A stretch of 64,000 nt of DNA from Agreia pratensis (GCF_900177685.1 NZ_FXAY01000002.1:796307-860306); one strand, 5' to 3'. Positions 16,149 to 25,731 are shown, counted from the first letter of the stretch. Notes: generated by a model not told the origin, from the letters alone. A program made the numbers and translations.

Positions 16149-16967
16149 GTGACTCAGCACACTGCGGAGGTCGGGGCAGTCGCCTCGGCCTCCGCGCCGT
16201 GGGCCATCCGCATGCGCGATGTCAGCGTGCGCTACCCTAACGGCGTCGTCGCACTCAAGAGCATCTCGATGGACATCGAGCCGGGCGAGATGGTCTCGGT
16301 CGTCGGTCTGTCCGGCTCCGGCAAGTCCAGCCTCATCCGCACGATCAACGGTCTCGTACCTATCACCTCGGGTCAGCTGACCGTGGGCGGGCACCGCCTC
16401 GGAGAGGCGAAGGGCCGTGAGCTTCGTCGCCTGCGCGGTGAGGTCGGCATGATCTTTCAGGGGTTCAACCTGGCCGGCCGCACGAGCGTTCTGAACAACG
16501 TGCTCGTCGGCCGTCTCGCGCACACGCCGACCTGGCGCACGCTGCTCGGGCTGCACACCACCGCCGACAGGCAGATCGCGTTCGACGCGCTCGAGCGGGT
16601 CGGCATTCTGGCCAAGGCATGGGATCGCGCCTCGTCGCTCTCGGGCGGCCAGCAGCAGCGGGTCGCGATCGCGCGCGCCCTGTCGCAGGAGCCGCATCTC
16701 GTGCTCGCCGACGAGCCCGTGGCGAGCCTCGATCCGCCCACCGCGCACGCCGTGATGCGTGACCTGCGTCGCATCAACACAGAGCTCGGCATCACCGTAC
16801 TCACGAATCTGCACCTCGTCGACCTGGCGCGCGAGTATGGCACCCGGCTCATCGGCCTGCGCGCCGGCGAGGTCGTCTACGACGGCTCTGTCGACGACGC
16901 GAGCGACGCCGTGTTCGAAGAGATCTACGGCCGCTCGATTCGGGCCGAGGACGTGCTCGACCGATGA
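16149..16967 (+). CDS. Phosphonate-type ABC transporter ATP-binding protein (PhnC-like)
   Basis: 272 aa. Walker [14 protein letters not shown]-loop MIFQGFNL, signature [15 protein letters not shown], Walker [14 protein letters not shown] and H-loop [10 protein letters not shown] are all intact. [19 protein letters not shown] and [18 protein letters not shown] are typical of PhnC. It energises import together with the two permeases that follow. GTG 16149 lies one base after the receptor stop. Its own TGA overlaps the first permease ATG (ATGA). The protein is cytoplasmic and peripheral to the membrane. Confidence 0.93.
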   Translation: MTQHTAEVGAVASASAPWAIRMRDVSVRYPNGVVALKSISMDIEPGEMVSVVGLSGSGKSSLIRTINGLVPITSGQLTVGGHRLGEAKGRELRRLRGEVGMIFQGFNLAGRTSVLNNVLVGRLAHTPTWRTLLGLHTTADRQIAFDALERVGILAKAWDRASSLSGGQQQRVAIARALSQEPHLVLADEPVASLDPPTAHAVMRDLRRINTELGITVLTNLHLVDLAREYGTRLIGLRAGEVVYDGSVDDASDAVFEEIYGRSIRAEDVLDR

Positions 16968-17812
16968 CCGCCCCCGCATCCGTGCCCGCCCCGGCCGCGA
17001 CGGCGAAAGCGGCGGCATCAGCGGCCGCCACCCCGCCGCCGCGGCCCGCCGGTCGCTGGAAACCGTGGCTCGCGTTCGGCGTGATCGCCGTGATCACGGC
17101 CGTCACGCTGAGCCCGCAGCTCGGGATCGCGTTCTCGCTCGACGCCATCGCGCGCAACTGGCAGAACGGCGCCGCCAAGATCGTTCAGCTTCTGCAGCCG
17201 GACTGGTCGTTCTTTCCCCGCACCATCCCGCCCATGCTCGAGACGCTCGAGATGGCGGTCATCGCCACGGCAGTGAGCACCCTCATCGCGCTTCCGCTCA
17301 GTCTCTGGGCCGCACGCCTGACCAACCCGCACTGGGTCGGTCGCGGAATCGTGCGTGTGATTCTCAACATCGTGCGTGCCGTGCCCGAGCTGCTCTACGC
17401 CGCGATCCTCGTCGCCATGGTGGGCGTCGGCGCGCTGCCCGGAATCCTGGCGCTCGTGCTGTTCAACGTCGGCATCATCGTGAAGCTCGTCTCCGAGGCC
17501 ATCGAGTCGAACGACGCCGGCCCGCTCGAAGCGGCTCGTGCGGCCGGCGGCACGCAGGCTCAGATCAACCGCGCGGTCGCCCTGCCCGATGTGTGGCCCA
17601 GCTTCGTGAACCAGGTGCTCTACGTGCTCGAGCTCAACGTGCGATCCGGCACCGTTCTCGGTCTCGTGGGCGCAGGTGGCATCGGCCTGCTCATCGACGC
17701 GGTGCGCACCTACTTCCGCTACGACCAGCTGTCGGTCATCATCCTCGAGGTCCTCGTCGTCGTCATCCTGCTCGAGCTCGTCTCGAGCGCCATCCGGAAG
17801 AGGCTCGTATGA
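16964..17812 (+). CDS. Phosphonate-type ABC permease 1 (PhnE-like), 282 aa
   Basis: After a 35-residue Ala/Pro-rich cytoplasmic N-terminus there are about six membrane spans. The coupling EAA-type loop is [40 protein letters not shown] and [20 protein letters not shown] are PhnE signatures. The start overlaps the ATPase gene by four bases, and its stop overlaps permease 2 likewise. The two PhnE homologues probably form a heterodimeric channel. Confidence 0.92.
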   Translation: MTAPASVPAPAATAKAAASAAATPPPRPAGRWKPWLAFGVIAVITAVTLSPQLGIAFSLDAIARNWQNGAAKIVQLLQPDWSFFPRTIPPMLETLEMAVIATAVSTLIALPLSLWAARLTNPHWVGRGIVRVILNIVRAVPELLYAAILVAMVGVGALPGILALVLFNVGIIVKLVSEAIESNDAGPLEAARAAGGTQAQINRAVALPDVWPSFVNQVLYVLELNVRSGTVLGLVGAGGIGLLIDAVRTYFRYDQLSVIILEVLVVVILLELVSSAIRKRLV

Positions 17813-18618
17813 GTGCCGTCGCCCCACCCCGCCCATCCCGCACGCGCGGCCGGGTCGTCGCATCCATCGTTGTCGTTGTCGTGGTCATCGCCTTCTGGTC
17901 TGTCGACATCAACTGGGCCAGGCTCGGCAATCTGCCCGCCGAGATCGTGCGCTACCTCTGGCTCATGTTCTCGGCGCCCGACTGGTCGAAGCTCGGCGAA
18001 GCGCTCTATCAGACCTGGCGCTCGGTCGAGATGGCCTGGGTCGGCACCGTGTTCGGCATCATCGTCGCCACGCCGCTGAGCTTCCTTGCCGCTAAAGGAT
18101 TCGGCCCGCCGCCCGTGCAGGCCGCGCTGCGCGGAGTCTTCGCCGTGATCAGGGCGGTGCCCGAGATCATCATCGCCATCATCATCCTGTCTGTCACCGG
18201 TCTCACGCCTCTGACCGGCGCGCTCGCGCTCGCGGTCGGCGGCATTGGAACGCTCGGCAAGTGGGGCTTCGAATCGATCGACGGGGTGCCCCGCGGCCCG
18301 ATCGAGGCCGTGCGTGCAGCAGGTGGGTCGACGTCGCAGGTGCTGCGCTGGGGTGTCTGGCCGTCGGCGAGCCCCGAGTTCCTGTCGTTCTGGCTCTACC
18401 GCTTCGAGATCAACGTGCGCGCCTCGGCGGTGCTCGGTCTGATCGGTGTGGGTGGCATCGGAGACATGCTCACCTCCTACACTCAGTATCGGCAGTGGGG
18501 CGTGGTCGGAATGCTGCTGATCGTCGTCGTGATCGTGACGATCGCCCTCGACGCGATCTCGGGGGCCATCCGCCGACGGATAACCGAGGGAGCACCCGTA
18601 CATGACCTGGAGCGGTAG
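17809..18618 (+). CDS. Phosphonate-type ABC permease 2 (PhnE-like), 269 aa
   Basis: ATG 17809 ([20 protein letters not shown]) overlaps the TGA of permease 1. A strongly hydrophobic first span (VVVVVVIAFW) is followed by about five more. The coupling loop EAVRAAGGSTSQVLRWGVWP and the PhnE end-motif VLGLIGVGGIGDMLTSYTQY are present. The last 17 bases overlap the RpiR-type regulator gene, so the regulator is translated as part of the operon. Confidence 0.92.
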   Translation: MSAVAPPRPSRTRGRVVASIVVVVVVIAFWSVDINWARLGNLPAEIVRYLWLMFSAPDWSKLGEALYQTWRSVEMAWVGTVFGIIVATPLSFLAAKGFGPPPVQAALRGVFAVIRAVPEIIIAIIILSVTGLTPLTGALALAVGGIGTLGKWGFESIDGVPRGPIEAVRAAGGSTSQVLRWGVWPSASPEFLSFWLYRFEINVRASAVLGLIGVGGIGDMLTSYTQYRQWGVVGMLLIVVVIVTIALDAISGAIRRRITEGAPVHDLER

Positions 18619-19468
18619 CGACGACGTCACCCCCACGACGCGCATCGCCACGGTGATCAACTCGCTGCTGCCCAGCGAGCGCCGCGTGGTCGAACTGATC
18701 CTCGCTGATCTCGAAGGCATCGTCGAAACGACGGCGCAAGACCTGGCCGACCGCGCGGGCGTCGCGAGGTCGACGGTCATCCGCACCTGCCAGAGCCTCG
18801 GCTACCGCGGTTATCCGCAGCTGCGCGTTGCGCTCACCCGTGAGCTCGCCCAGGGCGAGGGCCGCGAGCGCGATCGCGACTACGGCTCGGGAGCCCTCGG
18901 CAGCATCCGGGCCGACATCGACGCGCTCGCCGCCTCGCTTCCGCAGATCGCCAGCGTGCTCACCGACGAGTCGGTCGAGAAATCGCTCGAGCTCATCGTG
19001 GGAGCAGCGCGTCTTCTCGCCATCGCGAACGGGCTGTCGTCGCCGCTCGCGCTCGATCTGGCCATGCGGCTCACCGCCGTGGGGCGCCCCACCGAGTTCG
19101 TCGCAGACCCCATCGGCCAGCAGATCGCGGCGCGTCAGCTGAGCCCGGCCGACACCTGCATCGTGATCAGCGGCAGTGGCGCGAACGAGTCCAGTCTTCG
19201 TTCGGCGCGCGCCGTGCGGGCCGCGGGTGCGCGCTTGGTGGTGGTCACGTCGTTCGCGCGATCACCGCTCGTGACACTCGCCGACGCCGCCCTCGTGGTC
19301 GCGCCGGCCAGCGGATCGTTCAGACACGAACTCGAGCACACCTCACGCATCCCGCACGTTGTGCTGCTCGAGTCACTCGTCGAGGTGGTCGCAGCCCGAC
19401 TGGGCGACGTGGCGCGACAGTCGCGCTCGACCGTGCTCTCGATTCTGAGCGACAACCTCAGCGACTGA
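18602..19468 (+). CDS. RpiR/MurR-family transcriptional regulator with SIS domain, 288 aa
   Basis: N-terminal HTH_6 domain (about 15-90: LLPSERRVVELILADLEGIV, TTAQDLADRAGVARSTVIRT). The C-terminal SIS sugar-phosphate-binding domain is at about 120-260 (LLAIANGLSSPLALDLAMRL, DTCIVISGSGANESSLRSAR, RLVVVTSFARSPLVTLADAA). Family members sense phosphosugars. Its ATG lies 17 bases inside the preceding permease gene, so expression is tied to the importer. I infer that it controls this operon in response to a phosphorylated ligand, fitting the HAD phosphatase at the front. Operator sequences could not be identified by eye. Confidence 0.88.
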   Translation: MTWSGSDDVTPTTRIATVINSLLPSERRVVELILADLEGIVETTAQDLADRAGVARSTVIRTCQSLGYRGYPQLRVALTRELAQGEGRERDRDYGSGALGSIRADIDALAASLPQIASVLTDESVEKSLELIVGAARLLAIANGLSSPLALDLAMRLTAVGRPTEFVADPIGQQIAARQLSPADTCIVISGSGANESSLRSARAVRAAGARLVVVTSFARSPLVTLADAALVVAPASGSFRHELEHTSRIPHVVLLESLVEVVAARLGDVARQSRSTVLSILSDNLSD

Positions 19469-19540
19469 CTCCCCAAAGGCGTCTTTCGCTCACCGTCGTG
19501 CATCGCCGTTGGAAAGCTTCGTCTTCGCGGCGAACGTCCT

Positions 19541-20902
19541 TTAGCACGGAGACGAAGACGAGTTAGCGATAGATTCGTGCAGCACAGACGGTCCACCGAC
19601 GAGTGTCACGATGGCTGGGGTTCGTGAAACGACCAGGTCGTGCAGCGGGACAGGGACGCAGGATTGCCTCGTGAGATAGAGCGATCCGTCGCCAAGGCCA
19701 ACCACGACTGCCGCCGCGAGCGCGTCAGGATAGTTCTCGCCTGATGCGAAATATGCGTGTGGATGCTCGCCCGTGAACCGGTTTATGGCTTCTGACGTGC
19801 CGTATCGCGAATCGCCTGCGAACCTCGTCACTGATGAGGGCAAAGTTCGGACTGAGGTTTCGATTCCTGTAGACACAGCGTCGGGCCCGCCCGCGATCAT
19901 GATCGAGGTGCAGTTCATCCTCAGCAGGGCAGCTTTAGTCTCGGCGGTGAGTGCCGAGGACGATCCATCGACAAGGATCAGTGGGCCCCGGAAGTTTGCA
20001 GCGACCGGGCTGATGGATAGGGCGTCGGGATAGTTGAGACCGCTTGCGATAAATGCAGCAGAGCAGGATGTGCGCGGGAGATATTCTGCTACCGCCAGCG
20101 ATGTCGCAAAGCGATCGGCTCCGGAGATGCGCTGCACGCTCAGTCCCAACGACTGCGTCTCCGTCTCGACTGTCTTGCTTATGGCGGCAAGACCTCCAAC
20201 TATCACCACTTTTTCTGGCGCGAGCCGGATCAGTTCGTCCTTGACGGTCTGGGGAAGACTTTCGCGAGCGGTGAGGAGGAGCGGCCCGCCCTCGAAGGCA
20301 GCAGCAGGTGCGGCACTCAGAGCATCTGCGAAATTCGTTCCACTGACCAGATAGACCGCAGGCACGCCTGTGTCGAACGCGCTGCGAGATACCTGGACGG
20401 CTGTGTCGTAGCGGTCCTCGCCCGCGATGCGAACGGTAGACGGCGCCAAAGGATTTCGTTCGAAAGGCACGGTCGTGTCGACCACGAAATTCTGACCGGC
20501 CTCCAGGTTGACTCCGTTGTCTCCTGAAAGAATCCCGCCCGATTCGCCGACGAGCCAAGATTCGGTGTTGGATCCGATTTGAATCGTGTACTTGCCTGCG
20601 GGAATTCCCGAGATGGTGAAGTGCCCTTGCGCATCAGGTTCGGCAGAGCGGTCCACCGCCCCGCCGTACGGGTAACTGTAAACGCGGACGTAGTGCTGCC
20701 CAAGCGCGGGTCGATTGGGGAATTCCGGTGACCGCAGAACGCCGCTGACGGTTGCTGTAGCCGGCGCATCGGCAACTACCGTCGTTGCACTCACCGGGCC
20801 AGCGCCGGCGAAGACCACCAGGCACAGCGAAACGGAGACGACAACCGACACTGCGGCGGCGATGATGCTGCCAGCGCGGCGCCCCGAAATCAAAACTCGC
20901 AT
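19541..20902 (-). CDS. Secreted cell wall-binding repeat (CWB2) protein, 453 aa
   Basis: Signal peptide at residues ~1-40 (basic start, hydrophobic AAAVSVVVSVSLCLVVFAGA, then an Ala-type cleavage region). Residues ~45-140 form a beta-rich domain like a carboxypeptidase-regulatory fold (GHFTISGIPAGKYTIQIG). Three CWB2 repeats follow, starting RIAGEDRYDTAVQVS (~155), RISGADRFATSLAVAEY (~255) and RFAGDSRYGTSEAINRF (~350). Each carries a YxVSGxNFADALSAAP-type and a VVIVGGLAAISK-type block. CWB2 repeats attach proteins non-covalently to anionic wall polymers. The gene is more AT-rich than its neighbours, is monocistronic and opposes the transporter operon, suggesting horizontal acquisition. Its function beyond wall binding is unknown. 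Confidence 0.9.
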   Translation of the reverse strand: MRVLISGRRAGSIIAAAVSVVVSVSLCLVVFAGAGPVSATTVVADAPATATVSGVLRSPEFPNRPALGQHYVRVYSYPYGGAVDRSAEPDAQGHFTISGIPAGKYTIQIGSNTESWLVGESGGILSGDNGVNLEAGQNFVVDTTVPFERNPLAPSTVRIAGEDRYDTAVQVSRSAFDTGVPAVYLVSGTNFADALSAAPAAAFEGGPLLLTARESLPQTVKDELIRLAPEKVVIVGGLAAISKTVETETQSLGLSVQRISGADRFATSLAVAEYLPRTSCSAAFIASGLNYPDALSISPVAANFRGPLILVDGSSSALTAETKAALLRMNCTSIMIAGGPDAVSTGIETSVRTLPSSVTRFAGDSRYGTSEAINRFTGEHPHAYFASGENYPDALAAAVVVGLGDGSLYLTRQSCVPVPLHDLVVSRTPAIVTLVGGPSVLHESIANSSSSPC

Positions 20903-21113
20903 TATTTCCCCTGTTCGAGTTGGTATTCCAGAGCATAGAGGTCTGCCGGTCTAGACAGGCAAAGGTCATTCCAGGGCAGAGATATTCATCTCCGCCAAAT
21001 AAGGCCACGCGCATCACCGTTAGCCCTGCGTTCATCTACAGGAATCAGCTCGTTCACCGACCGGATGCCGCCGGCTCTTAGCGTCACATCATGAATCGAC
21101 GACGGACGCTCGC
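20903..21113. other. Intergenic region between the divergent CWB2 and GH92 genes
   Basis: 211 bases with no credible frame. It is relatively AT-rich near the CWB2 start. It must hold the two divergent promoters. I could not assign hexamers with confidence and saw no strong operator or hairpin. Confidence 0.5.
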
Positions 21114-23351
21114 ATGATCGGCCACGTCGACCCCTTCATCGGGTCTGAGCCGACCGATCTGACCGCGCAGACCGGCCTCGCCGCCACCTGGTGGTGGCCG
21201 AAACCCCAGATCGGCAACACGCATCCGGGAGCCACCTACCCGCTCGGCATGGTCTCGGCCTGCGCCTATTCCGGCGCATACCCGACCGGCTACGGTCGCT
21301 ACGACCTGAGTCTCGAGGGCGTGCCCTCGACCCTGCACGACCGAGCCACGGCATCCGGTTTCACGCATTTTCAGCAGTCGGGCACCGGCGCGATTCGCAA
21401 GTACTACAACTACTTTCGCGTCACGCCCATGGTCGAGCCACTGGATGCGTTGGGCCGGCATTGGGATCTCACAGACGAGACCGCAGAGCCCGGCTTCTAC
21501 GCCGCCACGCTCGACTCCGGCGTGCGAGCAGAGTTGACGGTGGGACCGAAGAGCGCGGTGCATCGGTACACGTTCCCCGAAGATCCTCGGGCGCGCGTGG
21601 TGATCGACTTCTCGCTCGGAGGGCTGTCGATTCCGTATGGCGCGACGATTCCGCTGAGGGCTCAGCTCGAGACGCTCGAGCCTGGAGTCGCACAGGGCGA
21701 GATCGTGGTCGAGGGAACCCCGATCGCCGTCTACATCGAGTGCGACACCCCGCAGTGGCGGCAGATGCTGTTCTACGACCGCCGTCTTATGCCCGGCGGC
21801 AAGCGACTCGACTTCGACCACATCAGACCAACGACCCTGCGCCCGTTCGGCCTCATGTGGGCGGGGCCGAGCCGGGCGGGGGAGACCATCGAGCTGCGCA
21901 TCGGATTCTCGTTGCGCGGCGTCGAGCAGGCCCGCCGCAATCTGCGAGACGACTGCGGCGAAGGGCCGGCTCGCTTCGATCATCGACGTGAGAAGACGAA
22001 GCGCCACTGGCGAAAGCAGCTCAAGTCGGTGAGCGTGAAGACAACGTCGACCGAACGGCAGACCGTGTTCTCGACAGCTGTCTACCACTCGATGATCAAG
22101 CCGTGTCTTGCACCATCGGAGAGCCCGTTCTGGCCGAGCGACGGACCCTTCGCCTTCGACATCAGCACGATGTGGGACATCTATCGCACCCAGCTGCCGT
22201 TGCTCACCGCGCTTCAGCCCGAGCGGGCCGTCGAGCTCGCCAACGCGTTGCTCACGATCTGCGAAGAAGAGGGCAACTTTCCGATCGGCTACCGCATGGC
22301 CAGGGGCAGCGACCGCTTCTCGCGCCAGGGCAGCGCCCTCGCCCACACCTTTCTCGCCGACCTCTGCCAGCTCGGGCTGCCCGGCATCGACTGGGAGTGG
22401 GCACTCGTGCACATGTCGGACGACCTGCGCCGCACCTACGGCGAGGAATTCCTGCTGCACGGCGAGACGCATCCGATCAGCCATACCCTCGACCTCGCTT
22501 TCGGCTACTGGGCCACGGCCAAGGTCGCGCGCAGGGTGGGCGACACGGCGCTCGCGGAGCAGTTCGAGGGTCTTGCCGAGCGCTGGGTCAACGCGTTCGA
22601 TCCGGCGAGCGGGCTACTGAAGGACTCCACCTACTACGAGGGCACCCGGTACAACTACTCGTTCCGCTTGCTGCACGACATGGCCTCGCGCATCGAGCTC
22701 AGCGGCGGCGCCGAAGCGTTCGTGGCGCAGCTCGACGAGTTCTTCGGCTTCGGAGCGCCCTCGGTGACCCAACCCGGCAACAGGCCGGCAGTCGCCGAGA
22801 TGAAGGCGGGCTACGCGCTCGGCCGCTTCGAGGGTCTCAACAACGAGCCCGACATGGAGGCGCCCTGGGCGTATCACTACGCCGGACGCCCCGATCGCAC
22901 CGCCGAGGTCGTGCACAACGTGCTGCTGCAGCAGTTCGGAACGGGCCGCGGGGGACTGCCCGGCAACGATGACTCGGGCGGACTCAGCTCGTGGAACGTG
23001 TGGGCCTCGCTCGGGCTGTTTCCCGTGGCCGGCCAGAACATCTTCCTCGTGAACGCTCCTCTGTTCTCGTCGGCGACCATCGCCATCGGCGACGAGAGCT
23101 TCAGGGTGCGCACCACGAACTTCGTCGAACCCGTTCACGGCGGCCCTGTGCAGTATGTGCAGTCGATGCAGCTGAACGGTGCGCCGCTCGAGCGCAGCTG
23201 GATCAGCGGATCGGAGCTGCACCGCGGCGGCGAACTGCTCGTCGAACTCGGCACCGAGCCCAGCGCCTGGGCCACCACGAATCTTCCCCCATCGCGTTCC
23301 GGTCCGGTTCGCGATCCCTTCACCCCAACACACCCGGGAGCCAAGCCATGA
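21114..23351 (+). CDS. GH92-family glycoside hydrolase (alpha-mannosidase type), 745 aa
   Basis: The translation has the GH92 layout: an N-terminal beta-sandwich (VDPFIGSEPTD, PKPQIGNTHPGATYPLGMVS, GFTHFQQSGTGAIRKYYNYF) and a catalytic (alpha/alpha)6 barrel (FDISTMWDIYRTQLPLLTAL, GFGAPSVTQPGNRPAVAEMK, NEPDMEAPWAYHYAG, GLPGNDDSGGLSSWNVWASL). The GNDDSGGLSSW segment corresponds to the catalytic GNxDxGxMSxW region. GH92 enzymes are calcium-dependent exo-alpha-mannosidases. Unlike most family members there is no signal peptide. The protein starts directly at MIGHVDPFIG, so it probably acts in the cytoplasm. Its stop overlaps the next gene (ATGA), a glycosyltransferase. The substrate is unknown. 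A mannoside or another alpha-linked glycoside is inferred. Confidence 0.85.
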   Translation: MIGHVDPFIGSEPTDLTAQTGLAATWWWPKPQIGNTHPGATYPLGMVSACAYSGAYPTGYGRYDLSLEGVPSTLHDRATASGFTHFQQSGTGAIRKYYNYFRVTPMVEPLDALGRHWDLTDETAEPGFYAATLDSGVRAELTVGPKSAVHRYTFPEDPRARVVIDFSLGGLSIPYGATIPLRAQLETLEPGVAQGEIVVEGTPIAVYIECDTPQWRQMLFYDRRLMPGGKRLDFDHIRPTTLRPFGLMWAGPSRAGETIELRIGFSLRGVEQARRNLRDDCGEGPARFDHRREKTKRHWRKQLKSVSVKTTSTERQTVFSTAVYHSMIKPCLAPSESPFWPSDGPFAFDISTMWDIYRTQLPLLTALQPERAVELANALLTICEEEGNFPIGYRMARGSDRFSRQGSALAHTFLADLCQLGLPGIDWEWALVHMSDDLRRTYGEEFLLHGETHPISHTLDLAFGYWATAKVARRVGDTALAEQFEGLAERWVNAFDPASGLLKDSTYYEGTRYNYSFRLLHDMASRIELSGGAEAFVAQLDEFFGFGAPSVTQPGNRPAVAEMKAGYALGRFEGLNNEPDMEAPWAYHYAGRPDRTAEVVHNVLLQQFGTGRGGLPGNDDSGGLSSWNVWASLGLFPVAGQNIFLVNAPLFSSATIAIGDESFRVRTTNFVEPVHGGPVQYVQSMQLNGAPLERSWISGSELHRGGELLVELGTEPSAWATTNLPPSRSGPVRDPFTPTHPGAKP

Positions 23352-24634
23352 CCACCATCGACAACCGTCTCGTGATCATCGTGCGAGCAGATCCGGTGAT
23401 CTGCGGGCACTCCGTCGAGGCGCGTAATCTCGCCGAGACCGCCCTCGAGCGCGGCTTCGACGAGGTGCGCATCGTGACGTGGCCCATCGACGTTCTCGAG
23501 CGCGCCGGCCTGCCGCTCAAGCCGCTCGACTCCGTTCTGCCCTACAGCGACGGCATCTTCGTGGAGCGCCCGGCCCCGGTCGGCGATTACAAGGTTCCCG
23601 ACGGCCGACACCTCGCCGGCATCACGGGGCGTCTGGTCGAGCTCTTCACCGACGGCGTTCCCACCGTGTGCCTGTCGCTCTACCTGAGCCCCCACACCAT
23701 CGCCGCGTCCGACGCCGTTCGGGCCGCTCACGGAACCGGCCTGCCCGTGAACGTCACCACCATCGCGGAGGCTGTCGGCTCCGACGTCACCAACGTCGTG
23801 CGCACCGCCGTGGAGGAAGGCCGCCTCGGCGCCGCCGCCCACATCCTCACCAGCTACCTCAGCCAGGACTACTGCGTCGCCGTTTCCGACTACACACGCC
23901 AGCTCATCATCAGCGAGGCCGAGCGCGTCGATGCGCAGCACGGAACGCGTTTCGCCGAGCAGTGCCGCGCGAAGATCACCGTCTCGTACCCTGCGATCGA
24001 TGCCGACGCGTATGTCGATCTCGACGACGGGGTGCTCGACGATGTGCTGCGCGCACGGGGGCTCGAACGCGACGGCTACGTGCTCTTCCTGTCACGCCTG
24101 ACCCACGCCAAGGGCGTCGAGGAGCTCATCGAGGGCTTCGAGCGCAGCGGCGTGCACGGCGACAAGACGCTCGTGATCGCGGGCCGAGGCCCGCAGGCCG
24201 ACGCATTCCGCGCGGCCGCCGCGGCATCCGGTGTCTCATCGCGCATCCGCTTTCTCGATGATGTGGGAGACGCAGAGAAGCCGTATCTCATGAAGGGATG
24301 CGCCGCGTTCGTTCTGCCCAGCAAGCCGCGCCCCGAATTCGTCGAGACCTTCGGCATCGCCCTGGCCGAGAAGATGCTGGCCGGCGGTGGCCCCATCATC
24401 ACCACGCTGACGGGCGGCATCGGCGAGGCGATCGGCGATCACGCGATCGTCGTTCCCGTCGAAGACCCGGATGCGATCGCCCGGGCTCTCGTGCGCGCCA
24501 TCGTCGAGACCACGGCCGACGAGCGAAACGAGTGGGCCGTGCGAGCCCGGGAGTACGCGCTGCAGTTCGATCGCAGGGTCGTGTTCGACCGCATGTTCGA
24601 GCCGGTGGTGCGCCGGGCGGTCTCCGTTCGGTAG
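23348..24634 (+). CDS. GT4-type glycosyltransferase, 428 aa
   Basis: Start ATG 23348 overlaps the GH92 stop. The GT-B fold is indicated by an N-terminal acceptor domain (RLVIIVRADPVICGHSVEAR, NLAETALERGFDEVRIVTWP) and a C-terminal Rossmann domain with YVLFLSRLTHAKGVEELIEG, TLVIAGRGPQADAFR and the nucleotide-sugar E-x7-E-type segment FVLPSKPRPEFVETFGIALA, EKMLAGGGPIITT. The donor and acceptor are not predictable. Unusually, the central part (LCLSLYL..AAHGTGLPVNVTTIAE) is longer than in minimal GT4 enzymes. Overlap with a GH92 hydrolase suggests that the pair makes and trims, or recycles, one glycan or glycoside. Confidence 0.85.
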   Translation: MTTIDNRLVIIVRADPVICGHSVEARNLAETALERGFDEVRIVTWPIDVLERAGLPLKPLDSVLPYSDGIFVERPAPVGDYKVPDGRHLAGITGRLVELFTDGVPTVCLSLYLSPHTIAASDAVRAAHGTGLPVNVTTIAEAVGSDVTNVVRTAVEEGRLGAAAHILTSYLSQDYCVAVSDYTRQLIISEAERVDAQHGTRFAEQCRAKITVSYPAIDADAYVDLDDGVLDDVLRARGLERDGYVLFLSRLTHAKGVEELIEGFERSGVHGDKTLVIAGRGPQADAFRAAAAASGVSSRIRFLDDVGDAEKPYLMKGCAAFVLPSKPRPEFVETFGIALAEKMLAGGGPIITTLTGGIGEAIGDHAIVVPVEDPDAIARALVRAIVETTADERNEWAVRAREYALQFDRRVVFDRMFEPVVRRAVSVR

Positions 24635-24643
24635 GCGCGGGCA

Positions 24644-25705
24644 GTGACCGCGACTCGGCTCGCGTGGGTGGATGCCGCGCGCGGCCTCTGCGTGCTGTTG
24701 GTCGTTCTGCTGCACGTGCGCATCTTCGTGTACGAGCCGCTGTCGCCGCCGAGCAACGGGGTCGAGGTCTGGACGCAGCTCACAGAGTTCTTCGGTGCGT
24801 TCAGACTGCCGCTGCTCTTCGTGGTCTCGGGTCTTGTGGCGTCGCGTCGGGTTCGCGCGGGGTGGAGCGATCGACGAACCGTGCTTCGGGCCGTATCGCT
24901 GTATTGGCTCTACGTGGCCTGGCTCACGGTGTACGCGGTGCTCTCGATCGGGGTGATCGATCCGGGCATCCCGTTTCGTGTGATGACTCCCTTGCACTAC
25001 CTCGAGCAGCTGTTCGTTCCCGACTCGATGCTGTGGTTCATCTTCGCTCTCGCGGCCTACGTCGTGGTTCTCAGCAGCCTGAACCGGGTGCCGCCCGTCG
25101 CGATACTGGGCGTGCTCGCGGTGCTGTCCGTCGCATCCGGCGCCGTGCCGGTCACTCGCGACGAGGCGCTCTGGCTGCACGTCGTCTACTACGCGGTGTT
25201 CTTCGCCGTCGGCGTTTATGCGGCCTCTGCGCTGCAGGCGCTCGCGCGCGTTCGCAGCCCGTGGGCACCCGTGCTCGGCATCGTCTCTTTCGTCGTGTGC
25301 GAACTGGCCTGGCAGCAGAGCTCAGAGGGCACCCTGCTCGAGACCGGGCTTCGCTTGCTGCGCGACAGTGCCGCGGTCGTGCTGTCGATCGTGGTCATCG
25401 CTCTGCTCGTGCGTTGGCCGCCGTTCGAGAGGGCGGCGGCCGCTGTCGGTCGGCGCACTCTGCCGATCTTCGTGCTGCAGCTTCCCCTGATCTGGGTGCT
25501 CTTCCTGCTGCCTCCCGTCGAGTGGTCGCTGGGGTTCGCTCCGGTGCGGTACCTCGCTCCCGTCTTCGGAACTGCACTCATCGTGTTGGCTGCTCTCGGA
25601 ATCCATCGGCTGCTCATGCGCGGACGTACACGGGTGCTGTTCGGGCTGCCTGAGGCGTGGCGAAACAGAATTGTCGGCGAAAAGGAGCCCGCCGACGCAC
25701 ACTGA
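24644..25705 (+). CDS. Acyltransferase-3 family membrane protein, 353 aa
   Basis: GTG 24644 (MTATRLAWVDAARGLCVLLV) is 10 nt after the glycosyltransferase stop. About ten membrane segments and the family start motif WVDAARGLCVLLVVLLHVRI (the His required for acyl transfer) are visible, with RLPLLFVVSGLVASRRVRAG as the second conserved block. Such proteins O-acylate sugars on surface glycans or exported molecules. Its place after GH92 and GT4 suggests decoration of the same glycan. The C-terminal tail is cytoplasmic and charged. Confidence 0.85.
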   Translation: MTATRLAWVDAARGLCVLLVVLLHVRIFVYEPLSPPSNGVEVWTQLTEFFGAFRLPLLFVVSGLVASRRVRAGWSDRRTVLRAVSLYWLYVAWLTVYAVLSIGVIDPGIPFRVMTPLHYLEQLFVPDSMLWFIFALAAYVVVLSSLNRVPPVAILGVLAVLSVASGAVPVTRDEALWLHVVYYAVFFAVGVYAASALQALARVRSPWAPVLGIVSFVVCELAWQQSSEGTLLETGLRLLRDSAAVVLSIVVIALLVRWPPFERAAAAVGRRTLPIFVLQLPLIWVLFLLPPVEWSLGFAPVRYLAPVFGTALIVLAALGIHRLLMRGRTRVLFGLPEAWRNRIVGEKEPADAH

Positions 25706-25731
25706 CTCGTCGGCGCGGCGGATTGCCTTCG

